A DNA stretch of 64,000 bases. It comes from Algoriphagus aestuarii. Its GTDB lineage: Bacteria; Bacteroidota; Bacteroidia; Cytophagales; Cyclobacteriaceae. The DNA lies in assembly GCA_017051695.1 (NCBI GenBank), contig JAFIDK010000009.1, forward strand, positions 37,267 through 101,266, in the 5' to 3' direction. A program made the translations under genes and the position numbers. The notes under the pieces are model-generated. The model did no database searches. It was not told the origin of the DNA and worked only from the letters and a program-made list of their open reading frames with translations. This document shows, piece by piece, positions 45,156-52,665 of the stretch (positions within the stretch are counted from its first letter, which is position 1; every line of letters starts with the position of its first letter).

Positions 45156-45812
45156 ATGAATCAAGAGCAGCTAAAAGAACATGTACCAATTTTCACGGAT
45201 CCAAAATTACTTCAAGCGATTTTGGAAAAAGGTCAAATAATACATTTGGAACCAGGTAAAGTTTTAATGGAACCCGGACAGTACATCAAGATGGTACCGA
45301 TCGTTTTGGAGGGTTCTATCAAGATTTTGCGGATGGATGAAGATGGTAAAGAGCTTTTTCTGTATTATTTGGATGCAGGAGAGACTTGCGCACTTTCTTT
45401 GACATGCTGCAGTGCTTCGAAACCCAGTGAAATAAAAGCAATTGTAGAGGAAGAAACTATGCTAATCGGAATTCCCATTGCTGTTCATGAGCAGTGGAAC
45501 AATGAATTCAAACAATGGAAAGATTTCGTTTCTAACACGTATCAAAGCCGATTTCAGGAAATGTTGGTGGCTTTGGATGCAGTGGCATTTAAACGAATGG
45601 ATGAGCGCTTGATGCGATACATTGTTACTAAGATGAAGCAGCATAAGGCCAACGAGCTACAAACAACGCATCAGGAGATAGCCAATGAATTAGGTACATC
45701 CCGAGAAGTGATTTCTAGGTTATTGAAACAATTGGAAAAGAAAAAGTGGATAGAACTCGGGCGGAATAAAATCTACATTCGGGACGATTTTGAAGAATTG
45801 ATCAGTAAGTAG
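45156..45812 (+). CDS. Crp/Fnr family transcriptional regulator
   Basis: A 218-residue regulator with an N-terminal cyclic-nucleotide-binding-type beta-roll (about 20-125, LEPGKVLMEPGQYIKMVPIV ... EGSIKILRMDEDGKELFLYY) and a C-terminal winged helix (TTHQEIANELGTSREVISRLLKQLE). In place of the cAMP phosphate-binding cassette it has DAGETCALSLTCCSASKPSE, with three cysteines. It lacks the N-terminal Fe-S cysteines of FNR. The Cys group makes redox, NO or persulfide sensing possible (inference). It likely regulates itself and the TauE/SafE exporter gene, as both have a palindrome at the same position. Its stop abuts the convergent universal stress gene with no spacer. Confidence 0.9.
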   Translation: MNQEQLKEHVPIFTDPKLLQAILEKGQIIHLEPGKVLMEPGQYIKMVPIVLEGSIKILRMDEDGKELFLYYLDAGETCALSLTCCSASKPSEIKAIVEEETMLIGIPIAVHEQWNNEFKQWKDFVSNTYQSRFQEMLVALDAVAFKRMDERLMRYIVTKMKQHKANELQTTHQEIANELGTSREVISRLLKQLEKKKWIELGRNKIYIRDDFEELISK

Positions 45813-46616
45813 TCAATTCATAATCAGGAGCGGTACATGGGTATGGTTTGCCATTTGAATTCTCTTGCTTTTTGTCAGTATTTCTTCCCAGAAGTTTTTA
45901 TGGTGATGGCACATTACCAGAATGACATTTTCATTATTACTCAAATAATCGTCTAGTCCTTTCATTAAGTTATTTGAGTGAACAATTTCGAGTTTGGTAT
46001 CTAGTTCTGGACTCTTTTTTTGAACATAAGCCTCTAATCCCAGCATCATCAATTTTTCATTGAAATGCTCTTTTAGGACAATATGCAGAAATTCCAGTCT
46101 TAAGTCCCAGACTTTCGCCATATGGATAATCCACTCTATAAATGGCTCTTCGTGGTCAGAAAACTCCAAAGCCAAAGCTACTTTTTCAATGTTTTTGATT
46201 TGGACATTACCTGGAACTAATAAAACGGGTCTGTCCACCGATTTGATAATATCAGTAGATGTTCTTCCCACAAAAGAAAAATCTAAACCTTCTGGGTCAT
46301 GAGCTCCTATAACAATTAAATCTGCATTGATTTCTTTTGCTGTATTTGAGGTCATTATAGAGACGGTTCCGTCTTTGATGATCCATTCAAATTTGATTCC
46401 TGTATGCTCGTAAGAATTAATAAGATTCTGAAAATAAGATTCTGCATCACGATGCATCCCTTCTATCACGATCGCTGCCTGGGCTGCAAAATCATAAACC
46501 GCTTCAATTACATGTAAAATCGTAATTTCTCCACTTTTCTTTATTACTAAAGAAACTGCGAAGTCTAACGCTTTTTTGGAATTATCTGAAAAGTCTAAAG
46601 GCACCAAAATCTTCAT
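45813..46616 (-). CDS. Universal stress protein
   Basis: A 267-residue Usp protein. The first domain (about 1-140) is typical, with MKILVPLDFSDNSKKALDFA and an ATP-loop-like IGAHDPEGLDFSFVGRTSTD followed by VDRPVLLVPG. The second half (about 145-267) is a divergent, shortened Usp fold (EKVALALEFSDHEEPFIEWI ... VILVMCHHHKNFWEEIL) without the glycine loop. It converges on the Crp/Fnr gene, with stops touching, and is divergent from the exporter gene. Confidence 0.88.
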   Translation of the reverse strand: MKILVPLDFSDNSKKALDFAVSLVIKKSGEITILHVIEAVYDFAAQAAIVIEGMHRDAESYFQNLINSYEHTGIKFEWIIKDGTVSIMTSNTAKEINADLIVIGAHDPEGLDFSFVGRTSTDIIKSVDRPVLLVPGNVQIKNIEKVALALEFSDHEEPFIEWIIHMAKVWDLRLEFLHIVLKEHFNEKLMMLGLEAYVQKKSPELDTKLEIVHSNNLMKGLDDYLSNNENVILVMCHHHKNFWEEILTKSKRIQMANHTHVPLLIMN

Positions 46617-46735
46617 AAAGGCAGAATTTTAGAATAATTTACAAAAAATGATAGTGGGATCTACGGTAGGTTTGCTAAATTCTTGTCATAGATTATCAGC
46701 ACGTTAGAGCACTTATTTTTTTAATAGGCTGATTT

Positions 46736-46749
46736 GTAACATTTGTCAC
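46736..46749 (+). promoter_or_regulatory. Crp/Fnr-like operator upstream of the exporter gene
   Basis: GTAACATTTGTCAC is an imperfect palindrome (GTAACA / TGTCAC, 5 of 6 arm positions pair). Aligned with the site at 45098 it shares TTTGTnAnnnnTnTCAC. Its centre is again 29.5 bases before a -7 box (46772-46779). Confidence 0.5.
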
Positions 46750-46771
46750 TACTTCGACTAGATGCCTTTAA

Positions 46772-46779
46772 TACTTTTG
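46772..46779 (+). promoter_or_regulatory. -7 promoter element of the exporter gene
   Basis: TACTTTTG matches TAnnTTTG, 21 bases before the ATG at 46801. No good -33 element is present, which fits a promoter that needs an activator. Confidence 0.5.
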
Positions 46780-46800
46780 TATTGTCAATTTTGAAAACAA

Positions 46801-47610
46801 ATGATGGATTTAGTAAACGTGTTGGGATTTGCTGCTGCAATAATTATAGGGGTTTCATTAGGCTTAATCGGAGGAGGTGGATCCATTTTGACTGTTCCTG
46901 TCCTGGTTTATATTTTGAATGTTGAACCAGTTTTAGCTACCGCGTATTCGTTATTTGTAGTGGGAAGTACCTCCCTTATAGGATCGGTAACTTACATGAA
47001 AAAACAGCTGGTAAACTATAAAACGGCTTTGGTTTTTGCTGTTCCATCCTTTATTGCTGTTTTTCTGACCAGGAAGTATCTAGTGCCTGCACTACCTGAT
47101 CCATTATTTACGATCGGAAGTTTCACCGTTGCCAAAAGTGTGGGGATAATGGTTTTCTTTTCTATCATCATGCTGGCTGCATCTTATTCCATGATCAAGG
47201 AAAAGAAGACTACTACGAATGGAGATGATTCTGATATCCATTTCAACTTTCCATTAATTGCGATCGAAGGGATAGTTGTAGGCTTGATTACTGGAATAGT
47301 CGGCGCTGGGGGAGGTTTTTTGATCATTCCTGCATTGGTTCTTTTGGCGAAATTGCCAATGAAAAAGGCGGTGGGAACCTCGCTTTTGATAATTTCAGCT
47401 AAATCACTGATTGGCTTTTTGGGGGATGTTTCGAATCAGTCAATAAACTGGTCATTGTTATTGGTTTTTACAGGACTCTCGATCGTAGGGATATTTATTG
47501 GGAGTGCTTTATCAAAGAAAATCAATGAAAAAGCCCTTAAGAAAGGCTTTGGATGGTTTGTTCTGGCAATGGGGATTTATATTATTTCCAAAGAATTGAT
47601 TTTCGTGTAA
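46801..47610 (+). CDS. TauE/SafE (TSUP) family sulfite/anion exporter
   Basis: A 269-residue membrane protein with about eight helices in two related halves. The family repeats are clear: GVSLGLIGGGGSILTVPVLV in the first half and GLITGIVGAGGGFLIIPALV in the second. TSUP proteins move sulfite, sulfoacetate, taurine-derived or other sulfur anions. In many Bacteroidota such genes sit beside Crp/Fnr regulators and rhodanese/persulfide dioxygenase genes used in sulfide handling; the dioxygenase is absent here. The N-terminus MMDLVNVLGFAAAI starts at 46801. Confidence 0.9.
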   Translation: MMDLVNVLGFAAAIIIGVSLGLIGGGGSILTVPVLVYILNVEPVLATAYSLFVVGSTSLIGSVTYMKKQLVNYKTALVFAVPSFIAVFLTRKYLVPALPDPLFTIGSFTVAKSVGIMVFFSIIMLAASYSMIKEKKTTTNGDDSDIHFNFPLIAIEGIVVGLITGIVGAGGGFLIIPALVLLAKLPMKKAVGTSLLIISAKSLIGFLGDVSNQSINWSLLLVFTGLSIVGIFIGSALSKKINEKALKKGFGWFVLAMGIYIISKELIFV

Positions 47611-47825
47611 GTGCAACTTTAGAATTTGCGAGTATATCTCCAGAATAGAATTAGTAGGTAATTTCAAGCCTGACTCTTAAATAAGGGCTTGGATACTTAT
47701 GTGGTTTTAAGTGTTTGGATTTTAGTTTATTAGTCTGGAGTATAATTTTTTAGATTCTTTTCCCAGCGACAGATCCAAAAGGAAAGTACACTTCGTAAAT
47801 GAGTTTGTTCAAAAAAACTCTACCA

Positions 47826-49346
47826 ATGAAAAGCAAACTGAAATTTCCGATTTTTGTGGCTGCAATTTTTAGTATGGCAGCACTTGTTTCATGTAACGAC
47901 AAGAGGGGCAATGACCCAGTTGTCGAAAGGCCTGGAGAAGCTCCAGATGTCATATTTACTGCGCTTACCGGAGCCAACTCTATCCAGACCTACAATGCTC
48001 AGGATCTTTCAACAGCGTTGACTAGCGTAATGATTTCTGGTTTACCATCTGGTGAAAATATTATTTCCATTGATTACAGACCTGCCACGGGTCAACTTTA
48101 TGCATTGAGTTCTGCCAGTAAATTATACCACATCAATGAAAACTCCGGTGCTGCGACTATGTTGGGAACAGAACCTTTTTCACCTGCATTTGATGGAGAA
48201 AATGCTTCTATCGACTTTAATCCTACCGTCGATAGAATCCGTTTGGTGACTGAGTCCGGACAGAATCTCAGATTACATCCTGAACTAGGCACTGTGGTAT
48301 CAGTGGACGGTTCGATCAACGGAGGTATGAGTCCTCGAATAGGAGCTGTGGCCTACACGAATAGTTTTTCTGGAACTACCACGACAACTCTTTATGATAT
48401 CGATTTGGAGCAAAATAAGCTGTATAAGCAAGTTCCACCAAACGATGGAGGATTGGAAGAGGTTGGTAAGTTGGGATTGGATCTGGAAGGGACCAGTGAT
48501 ATGGATATCCTAGCTGATAATTCTATTGCATTTGCAGTAAGTATGAAAAACACCAAAACTAGACTTTACCAGATTGACCTGATGACTGGTGATGCTTCTT
48601 GGTTAGGGATGTTTAAAGAAAACGTGATCAGTATCGCTTTTAAGACGAATCCAATTGCTTATGCATCTGATTCAGATAACATGTTTTATCGATTTGATCC
48701 CACAGATCCCAATCCGATTGTAGTTCCATTTAATGGATTGGCTTCAGGGGAAATGATTACAGGTTTAGATTATAGACCTTTGAATGGACAATTGCTTGCT
48801 GTTTCTTCGATGAGCCAATTATATAGTGTAAATCCATCTAATGGTAATCTTACCGCAATCGGAAGTCCTTTAGATCCAATGGCGATGGGGATGTACATAG
48901 GATTTGATTTTAATCCTACTGTGGACCGAATTCGTTTGGTGACAGAGACTGGTCAAAATTTAAGATTACATCCTGATTTAGGAACAGTGGTAGCAGTGGA
49001 CGGATCATTAAATCCAGGTATGCCACATGCTACAGCGGCAGCTTATACCAATAGTTTTGCAGGTACCACAACTACAGCTTTATATGTGATTGACTCTGAA
49101 AACGATATGTTGTACCAAGTTTCACCTCCAAATGATGGGGATCTGGTGGCAATTGGTCCTTTGGGAATCGATGTGGAAGATGACAATGGTTTTGATATCG
49201 GTGGCACATCCAATATGGCCTATGCGGTTTTGACTGTAAATGGATCTTCAGCGGTGTATTCCATCGATCTAATGACAGGCGAGGCAATGATGGTTTCCGG
49301 ATTGAATTTCAGTCCTACTGCTATGGCTTTAGGTTTAGGATTTTAG
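47826..49346 (+). CDS. DUF4394 lipoprotein with tandem duplicated domain
   Basis: About 506 residues from ATG 47826 (MKSKLKFPIFVAAIFSMAAL); an upstream ATG at 47799 adds nine residues before the signal. Lipobox ALVSC predicts a lipid anchor. Two DUF4394 domains follow, about 45-265 and 270-505. They share SGLPSGENIISIDYRPATGQ / NGLASGEMITGLDYRPLNGQ, DFNPTVDRIRLVTE, GQNLRLHPxLGTVV and AYTNSFxGTTTTxLY, so one arose by duplication of the other. The pattern suggests a beta-propeller-like fold; the role is unknown. Possibly exported to the cell surface. Confidence 0.85.
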   Translation: MKSKLKFPIFVAAIFSMAALVSCNDKRGNDPVVERPGEAPDVIFTALTGANSIQTYNAQDLSTALTSVMISGLPSGENIISIDYRPATGQLYALSSASKLYHINENSGAATMLGTEPFSPAFDGENASIDFNPTVDRIRLVTESGQNLRLHPELGTVVSVDGSINGGMSPRIGAVAYTNSFSGTTTTTLYDIDLEQNKLYKQVPPNDGGLEEVGKLGLDLEGTSDMDILADNSIAFAVSMKNTKTRLYQIDLMTGDASWLGMFKENVISIAFKTNPIAYASDSDNMFYRFDPTDPNPIVVPFNGLASGEMITGLDYRPLNGQLLAVSSMSQLYSVNPSNGNLTAIGSPLDPMAMGMYIGFDFNPTVDRIRLVTETGQNLRLHPDLGTVVAVDGSLNPGMPHATAAAYTNSFAGTTTTALYVIDSENDMLYQVSPPNDGDLVAIGPLGIDVEDDNGFDIGGTSNMAYAVLTVNGSSAVYSIDLMTGEAMMVSGLNFSPTAMALGLGF

Positions 49347-49380
49347 GAATAAAAGAATTTAGGATCATCAAGTTCTAAAG

Positions 49381-49420
49381 GAAATGCCCCCAATAAGGAT
49401 CTACTTATTGGGGGTATTTT
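49381..49420. terminator. Terminator formed by a dispersed palindrome (copy 2)
   Basis: The 28-base core at 49387-49414 has the same CCCCCAATAAG/CTTATTGGGGG stem as the hairpin at 20667, in inverted orientation. After reverse complementing, 26 of 28 positions agree, loop included. It lies between the converging DUF4394 gene and the membrane protein gene. Confidence 0.8.
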
Positions 49421-49445
49421 AGTTTTTGAGTTTTCGGAATTCAGG

Positions 49446-50096
49446 CTAACCCTTATACACCAAAACATAAAAAGTAAGCCAAATGGCAAGTGGGAAATAG
49501 TAAGAAAGGAAAACAACAATCGAACTTTCTCCAAGGCTTCTGTTGCTGATCATATGGAAACCATAAAGCCAAAGGATTCCATAAAAAACTTCAAATATAT
49601 TGATCGTGCCCAATGCATAGTGAAATTTATCGGCAACATTTTCAGGCCCTAAAAGGGAAAGAAGTGAAAGTGCCCTAAACTCATCGATTTCTTGGTATGT
49701 TACTGATGAAGAGGGATCCAAGAATACCAGAAGCCTGACCAGTTCGGGAAAGATAAAAATCACTTCGGCAACCAAAGCAAATTTCCAAAGCTCTTTATAT
49801 GGAACTTTGAACCCAATAATAAATGCGCCTACCCAAAATAAAAATGAGATAACAGTAAATTTCCAGAGCAGGGCAAAAGGAGTCCAGATATAATTTAAAG
49901 CGTTGAAAATGTGGAAAATCATAAAATCCCCTCGGCTTTCCAAAGCATCATAATCGGGAATTGATTCTAATATCAGGGTGTTTGTTAAATACCTGATAAT
50001 CAAGAATAAAAATACTAGAATGATAAAATATATTCTTTTATCGAAATCTATTATCTCTTTGAGACGTTGTGCTTCAGGAGAAAGAGGTTTAGCCAT
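49446..50096 (-). CDS. Uncharacterised multi-pass membrane protein
   Basis: About 216 residues from ATG 50096 (MAKPLSPEAQRLKEIIDFDK); the frame stays open to 50276, but that would overlap the divergent TPR gene and its signal peptide, so the shorter form is chosen. About five to six membrane helices: IYFIILVFLFLIIRYL, TPFALLWKFTVISFLFWVGA, ALVAEVIFIFPELVRLLVFL, IFEVFYGILWLYGF, SIVVFLSYYFPLAIWLTFYV. No known family or motif is seen. Genes of this shape are sometimes called permeases in Cytophagales without evidence. It is divergent from the TPR gene with 75 bases between. Confidence 0.72.
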   Translation of the reverse strand: MAKPLSPEAQRLKEIIDFDKRIYFIILVFLFLIIRYLTNTLILESIPDYDALESRGDFMIFHIFNALNYIWTPFALLWKFTVISFLFWVGAFIIGFKVPYKELWKFALVAEVIFIFPELVRLLVFLDPSSSVTYQEIDEFRALSLLSLLGPENVADKFHYALGTINIFEVFYGILWLYGFHMISNRSLGESSIVVFLSYYFPLAIWLTFYVLVYKG

Positions 50097-50171
50097 TTTA
50101 TGATGATTCTCATTCAAATCTAAAATAATGTTTGGGATTCCATCTAATTTTGCAAAGTCATTCAAAAAGTC

Positions 50172-51371
50172 ATGTTTAAAAAAATAGCTTCTATTTGTTT
50201 GTTTTCCATTTTGCTTGTCTGTCACGTGGATGGTTTTGGTCAATCTTCCATGCCAGATACGTTTGCGATAGAGCAATCCCGCTATTTATTATTGGATAAG
50301 GGCCTGCAGTTTAGGATTACGAAATCCATAAACAGCATGTATAATTTTGATTTTGAGGTCTCAAATCGAGATTTTGCCGTTTTGGCTTACCAATATCCAA
50401 ACCATCCGCTTCCTGATTTTTTAATGGCACTTAGCTACTGGTGGAGGATAGAAGTGGACGTTACTAACGAAAAATTCGATAACATCTTTATTCAATACCT
50501 GGATAGGGCAATCGAAAAGGCTGAGGCTATTTATGATGAAGATGAGACGAATAAAGAAGCAGCTTTTTTTCTGGCTGCTGGATACGGATTTCAAAGTAGG
50601 CTCTATTCTGAAAGAAAAAAATGGACAAAGGCTGCCTGGGGTGGAAGAAATGCCTTAAAATACATGGAACTCAGTAGAGGAGAGGAGGAATTTAATCCCG
50701 AGCTATTACTTGGAGATGCTCTTTTTAACTATTTCTCTGTTTGGATTCCTGATAATTACCCGCTATTGAAACCTGTGATGGCTTTGTTTCCAAAAGGAAA
50801 TAAGGAACTTGGATTACAGCAGCTGGAGCAAGTGGCTTCCAATGCATTTTATACGAGAGTAGAGGCACAATATTTTTTATTCAGATTATATGCATCAGAG
50901 GAAAAGAAGCCCTATGAGGCATTAAGAATTTCTGAATACCTCCATTCGAAATTTCCCAATAACCCTTATTTCCATAGATCCTATGCCAGACATCTATATA
51001 CAGTAGGCAGATGGATGGAGTCTGTAGATCAATCGTTGGAGATTTTGGATAGAATAGATGCCAAACAAACAGGATATGAGGCAAATTCGGGAAGATATGC
51101 CTCCTTCTATGTAGCAGAGTACAATAGGAGGATCGGAGATATCCCTATGGCCAAAAAGTACTATTTGAAAACTGTGTCTTATGGGGAAGAATCTGAATCA
51201 CAGGAAAGCGGATATTACCTTCATGCTTTGGTTCAGCTTGGAAAAATTGAAACTACAGCTGGAAATAGAGACCAGGCTAAGAAGTACTTCAAAGAAGTCA
51301 AACGTTATGCAAAGCGAAAACACCCCGCTCATCAGGAAGCAAGGGATTTTATCAAAAAGAATAAACTTTAA
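50172..51371 (+). CDS. Exported tetratricopeptide-repeat protein
   Basis: A 399-residue protein with a signal peptide (MFKKIASICLFSILLVCHVDG, cleavage near GFG/Q). The mature part is helical with TPR-like pairs: AVLAYQYPNHPLPDFLMALSY, AFFLAAGYGFQSRLYSER, FRLYASEEKKPYEALRISEY, FHRSYARHLYTVGRWMES and YLHALVQLGKIETTAGN with DQAKKYFKEV. It likely sits in the periplasm and binds a partner protein. The conserved DALFNYFSVWIPDNYPLLKP segment suggests a family shared across Cytophagales but I cannot name it. Confidence 0.82.
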   Translation: MFKKIASICLFSILLVCHVDGFGQSSMPDTFAIEQSRYLLLDKGLQFRITKSINSMYNFDFEVSNRDFAVLAYQYPNHPLPDFLMALSYWWRIEVDVTNEKFDNIFIQYLDRAIEKAEAIYDEDETNKEAAFFLAAGYGFQSRLYSERKKWTKAAWGGRNALKYMELSRGEEEFNPELLLGDALFNYFSVWIPDNYPLLKPVMALFPKGNKELGLQQLEQVASNAFYTRVEAQYFLFRLYASEEKKPYEALRISEYLHSKFPNNPYFHRSYARHLYTVGRWMESVDQSLEILDRIDAKQTGYEANSGRYASFYVAEYNRRIGDIPMAKKYYLKTVSYGEESESQESGYYLHALVQLGKIETTAGNRDQAKKYFKEVKRYAKRKHPAHQEARDFIKKNKL

Positions 51372-51541
51372 ATTAAATTCTCTCGTAATTTTGTTAGTGA
51401 GACAGGAGATAATTTGAATTTTTTTGAGGAGCTGAGGGATTTTAAAAGGAATCTTTGCTAAAACCCTCCGATTTTACAATAAAATTTCGAATTGAAAGAT
51501 TAAAATCTTGTTTATCGCATTAGAATTTTAAGCAATTATTA

Positions 51542-51549
51542 TAATTTTG
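51542..51549 (+). promoter_or_regulatory. -7 promoter element of the Lrp-type gene
   Basis: TAATTTTG matches TAnnTTTG, 31 bases before the ATG at 51581. Confidence 0.5.
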
Positions 51550-51580
51550 CACAACAGAAAATTTTGTAAAAACTGAGATC

Positions 51581-52063
51581 ATGGATAATAGCGTAAGAAT
51601 AAAATTTGATAAAATCGACAGAAGAATTTTAGAAATCCTTCAAGGAAATGCTAAAATTACAAACGCTCAACTTTCCAAAGACATTGGACTTTCTCCTGCA
51701 CCTACCTTGGAACGTGTCAAAAAATTAGAACAATCAGGTATCATCAAGAGCTACCATGCCAAACTTGATCCTGAAAAAATCGGTCTTGGTGTGAGCACTT
51801 TTGTTCTTGTCAGTTTGATCGGACATAATAAAGGAAATATTGAAGCTTTTATGATTGAGATCAATAATATCCCTGAAGTAATTGAATGTCATCACATTAC
51901 AGGTACAGGTGATTTTATCCTAAAAATCATCTCCAAGGATATTACGGCATACCAGAAGTTGATGCTGGAAAAAGTTTCTGAAATCAAGGAAGTGGATTCT
52001 ATGCAGTCAATGGTGATTTTGTCTACTTTCAAAGATTCTAAAGTATTGCCCATCCCGGCATAA
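51581..52063 (+). CDS. Lrp/AsnC family transcriptional regulator
   Basis: A 160-residue regulator with an N-terminal helix-turn-helix (about 8-60, DKIDRRILEILQGNAKITNA, then LSKDIGLSPAPTLERVKKLE) and a C-terminal RAM domain for small-molecule binding (about 70-150, GLGVSTFVLVSLIGHNKG ... ECHHITGTGDFILKI). Members sense amino acids and form octamers. Target genes cannot be read from the sequence; ilvE is 6 kb away. Length is normal. Confidence 0.93.
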   Translation: MDNSVRIKFDKIDRRILEILQGNAKITNAQLSKDIGLSPAPTLERVKKLEQSGIIKSYHAKLDPEKIGLGVSTFVLVSLIGHNKGNIEAFMIEINNIPEVIECHHITGTGDFILKIISKDITAYQKLMLEKVSEIKEVDSMQSMVILSTFKDSKVLPIPA

Positions 52064-52121
52064 TTTTAATAATATTGAAATTGATAGGGTTGGCGAAAGT
52101 CAACCTTTTTTTTTGAACAGA

Positions 52122-52664
52122 ATGGAAAATAACCCTTGGAAGACTTTAGAGTCCAATGAGATTTATCAAAATCCTTGGATCAAAGTGGAAGAACATCAAA
52201 TTATCAATCCAGCAGGAAACCCAGGAGTGTATGGGAAAATACATTTTAAGAATAAAGCCCTGGGCATTATTCCTTTGGACAAGGAAAAAAACACTTGGAT
52301 TGTAGGCCAGCATCGGTATCCTTTGGATGAATATTCCTGGGAAATCCCTATGGGAGGTGGACCAATCGGTATAGAAATCCTAGAAAGTGCAAAAAGAGAG
52401 CTCAAAGAAGAAACAGGGCTATCTGCTAAAAAATGGACCGAAATCCTTAGGATCCACACTTCCAATTCTGTGACGGATGAAGAAGGTTTCGTTTTCTTAG
52501 CCGAGGATTTGACCCAAGGTGAAACTGAGTTTGAGGAAACAGAAGATTTGCTTATTAAAAAGTTGCCATTTCGGGAAGTAGTGGAAATGGTTATGAATGG
52601 GGAAATAACTGATGGCATAAGTATAGCAGGAATATTAAAAGTTGCCCGGATTTTGGGAATTTAA
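52122..52664 (+). CDS. NUDIX hydrolase (ADP-ribose pyrophosphatase-like)
   Basis: About 180 residues from ATG 52122; a TTG nine bases upstream is less likely. WEIPMGGG precedes the Nudix helix, and AKRELKEETGL supplies REUxEExGU. The first part of the box is unusual: counting back seven residues from the Arg lands on Ile rather than the expected Glu, with a Glu one place later (GIEILESAKRE). The substrate is probably a nucleoside diphosphate sugar such as ADP-ribose (VKVEEHQIINPAG-like N-terminus); the real text is WIKVEEHQIINPAGNPGVYG. The MATE gene starts 1 base after the stop. Confidence 0.88.
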   Translation: MENNPWKTLESNEIYQNPWIKVEEHQIINPAGNPGVYGKIHFKNKALGIIPLDKEKNTWIVGQHRYPLDEYSWEIPMGGGPIGIEILESAKRELKEETGLSAKKWTEILRIHTSNSVTDEEGFVFLAEDLTQGETEFEETEDLLIKKLPFREVVEMVMNGEITDGISIAGILKVARILGI

Positions 52665-52665
52665 A

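Noticed and set aside
46683-46700. Third Crp/Fnr-like site upstream of the universal stress gene
   Set aside because: CTTGTCATAGATTATCAG has the wrong spacing between half-sites, and no TAnnTTTG box is found at the matching distance on the minus strand.
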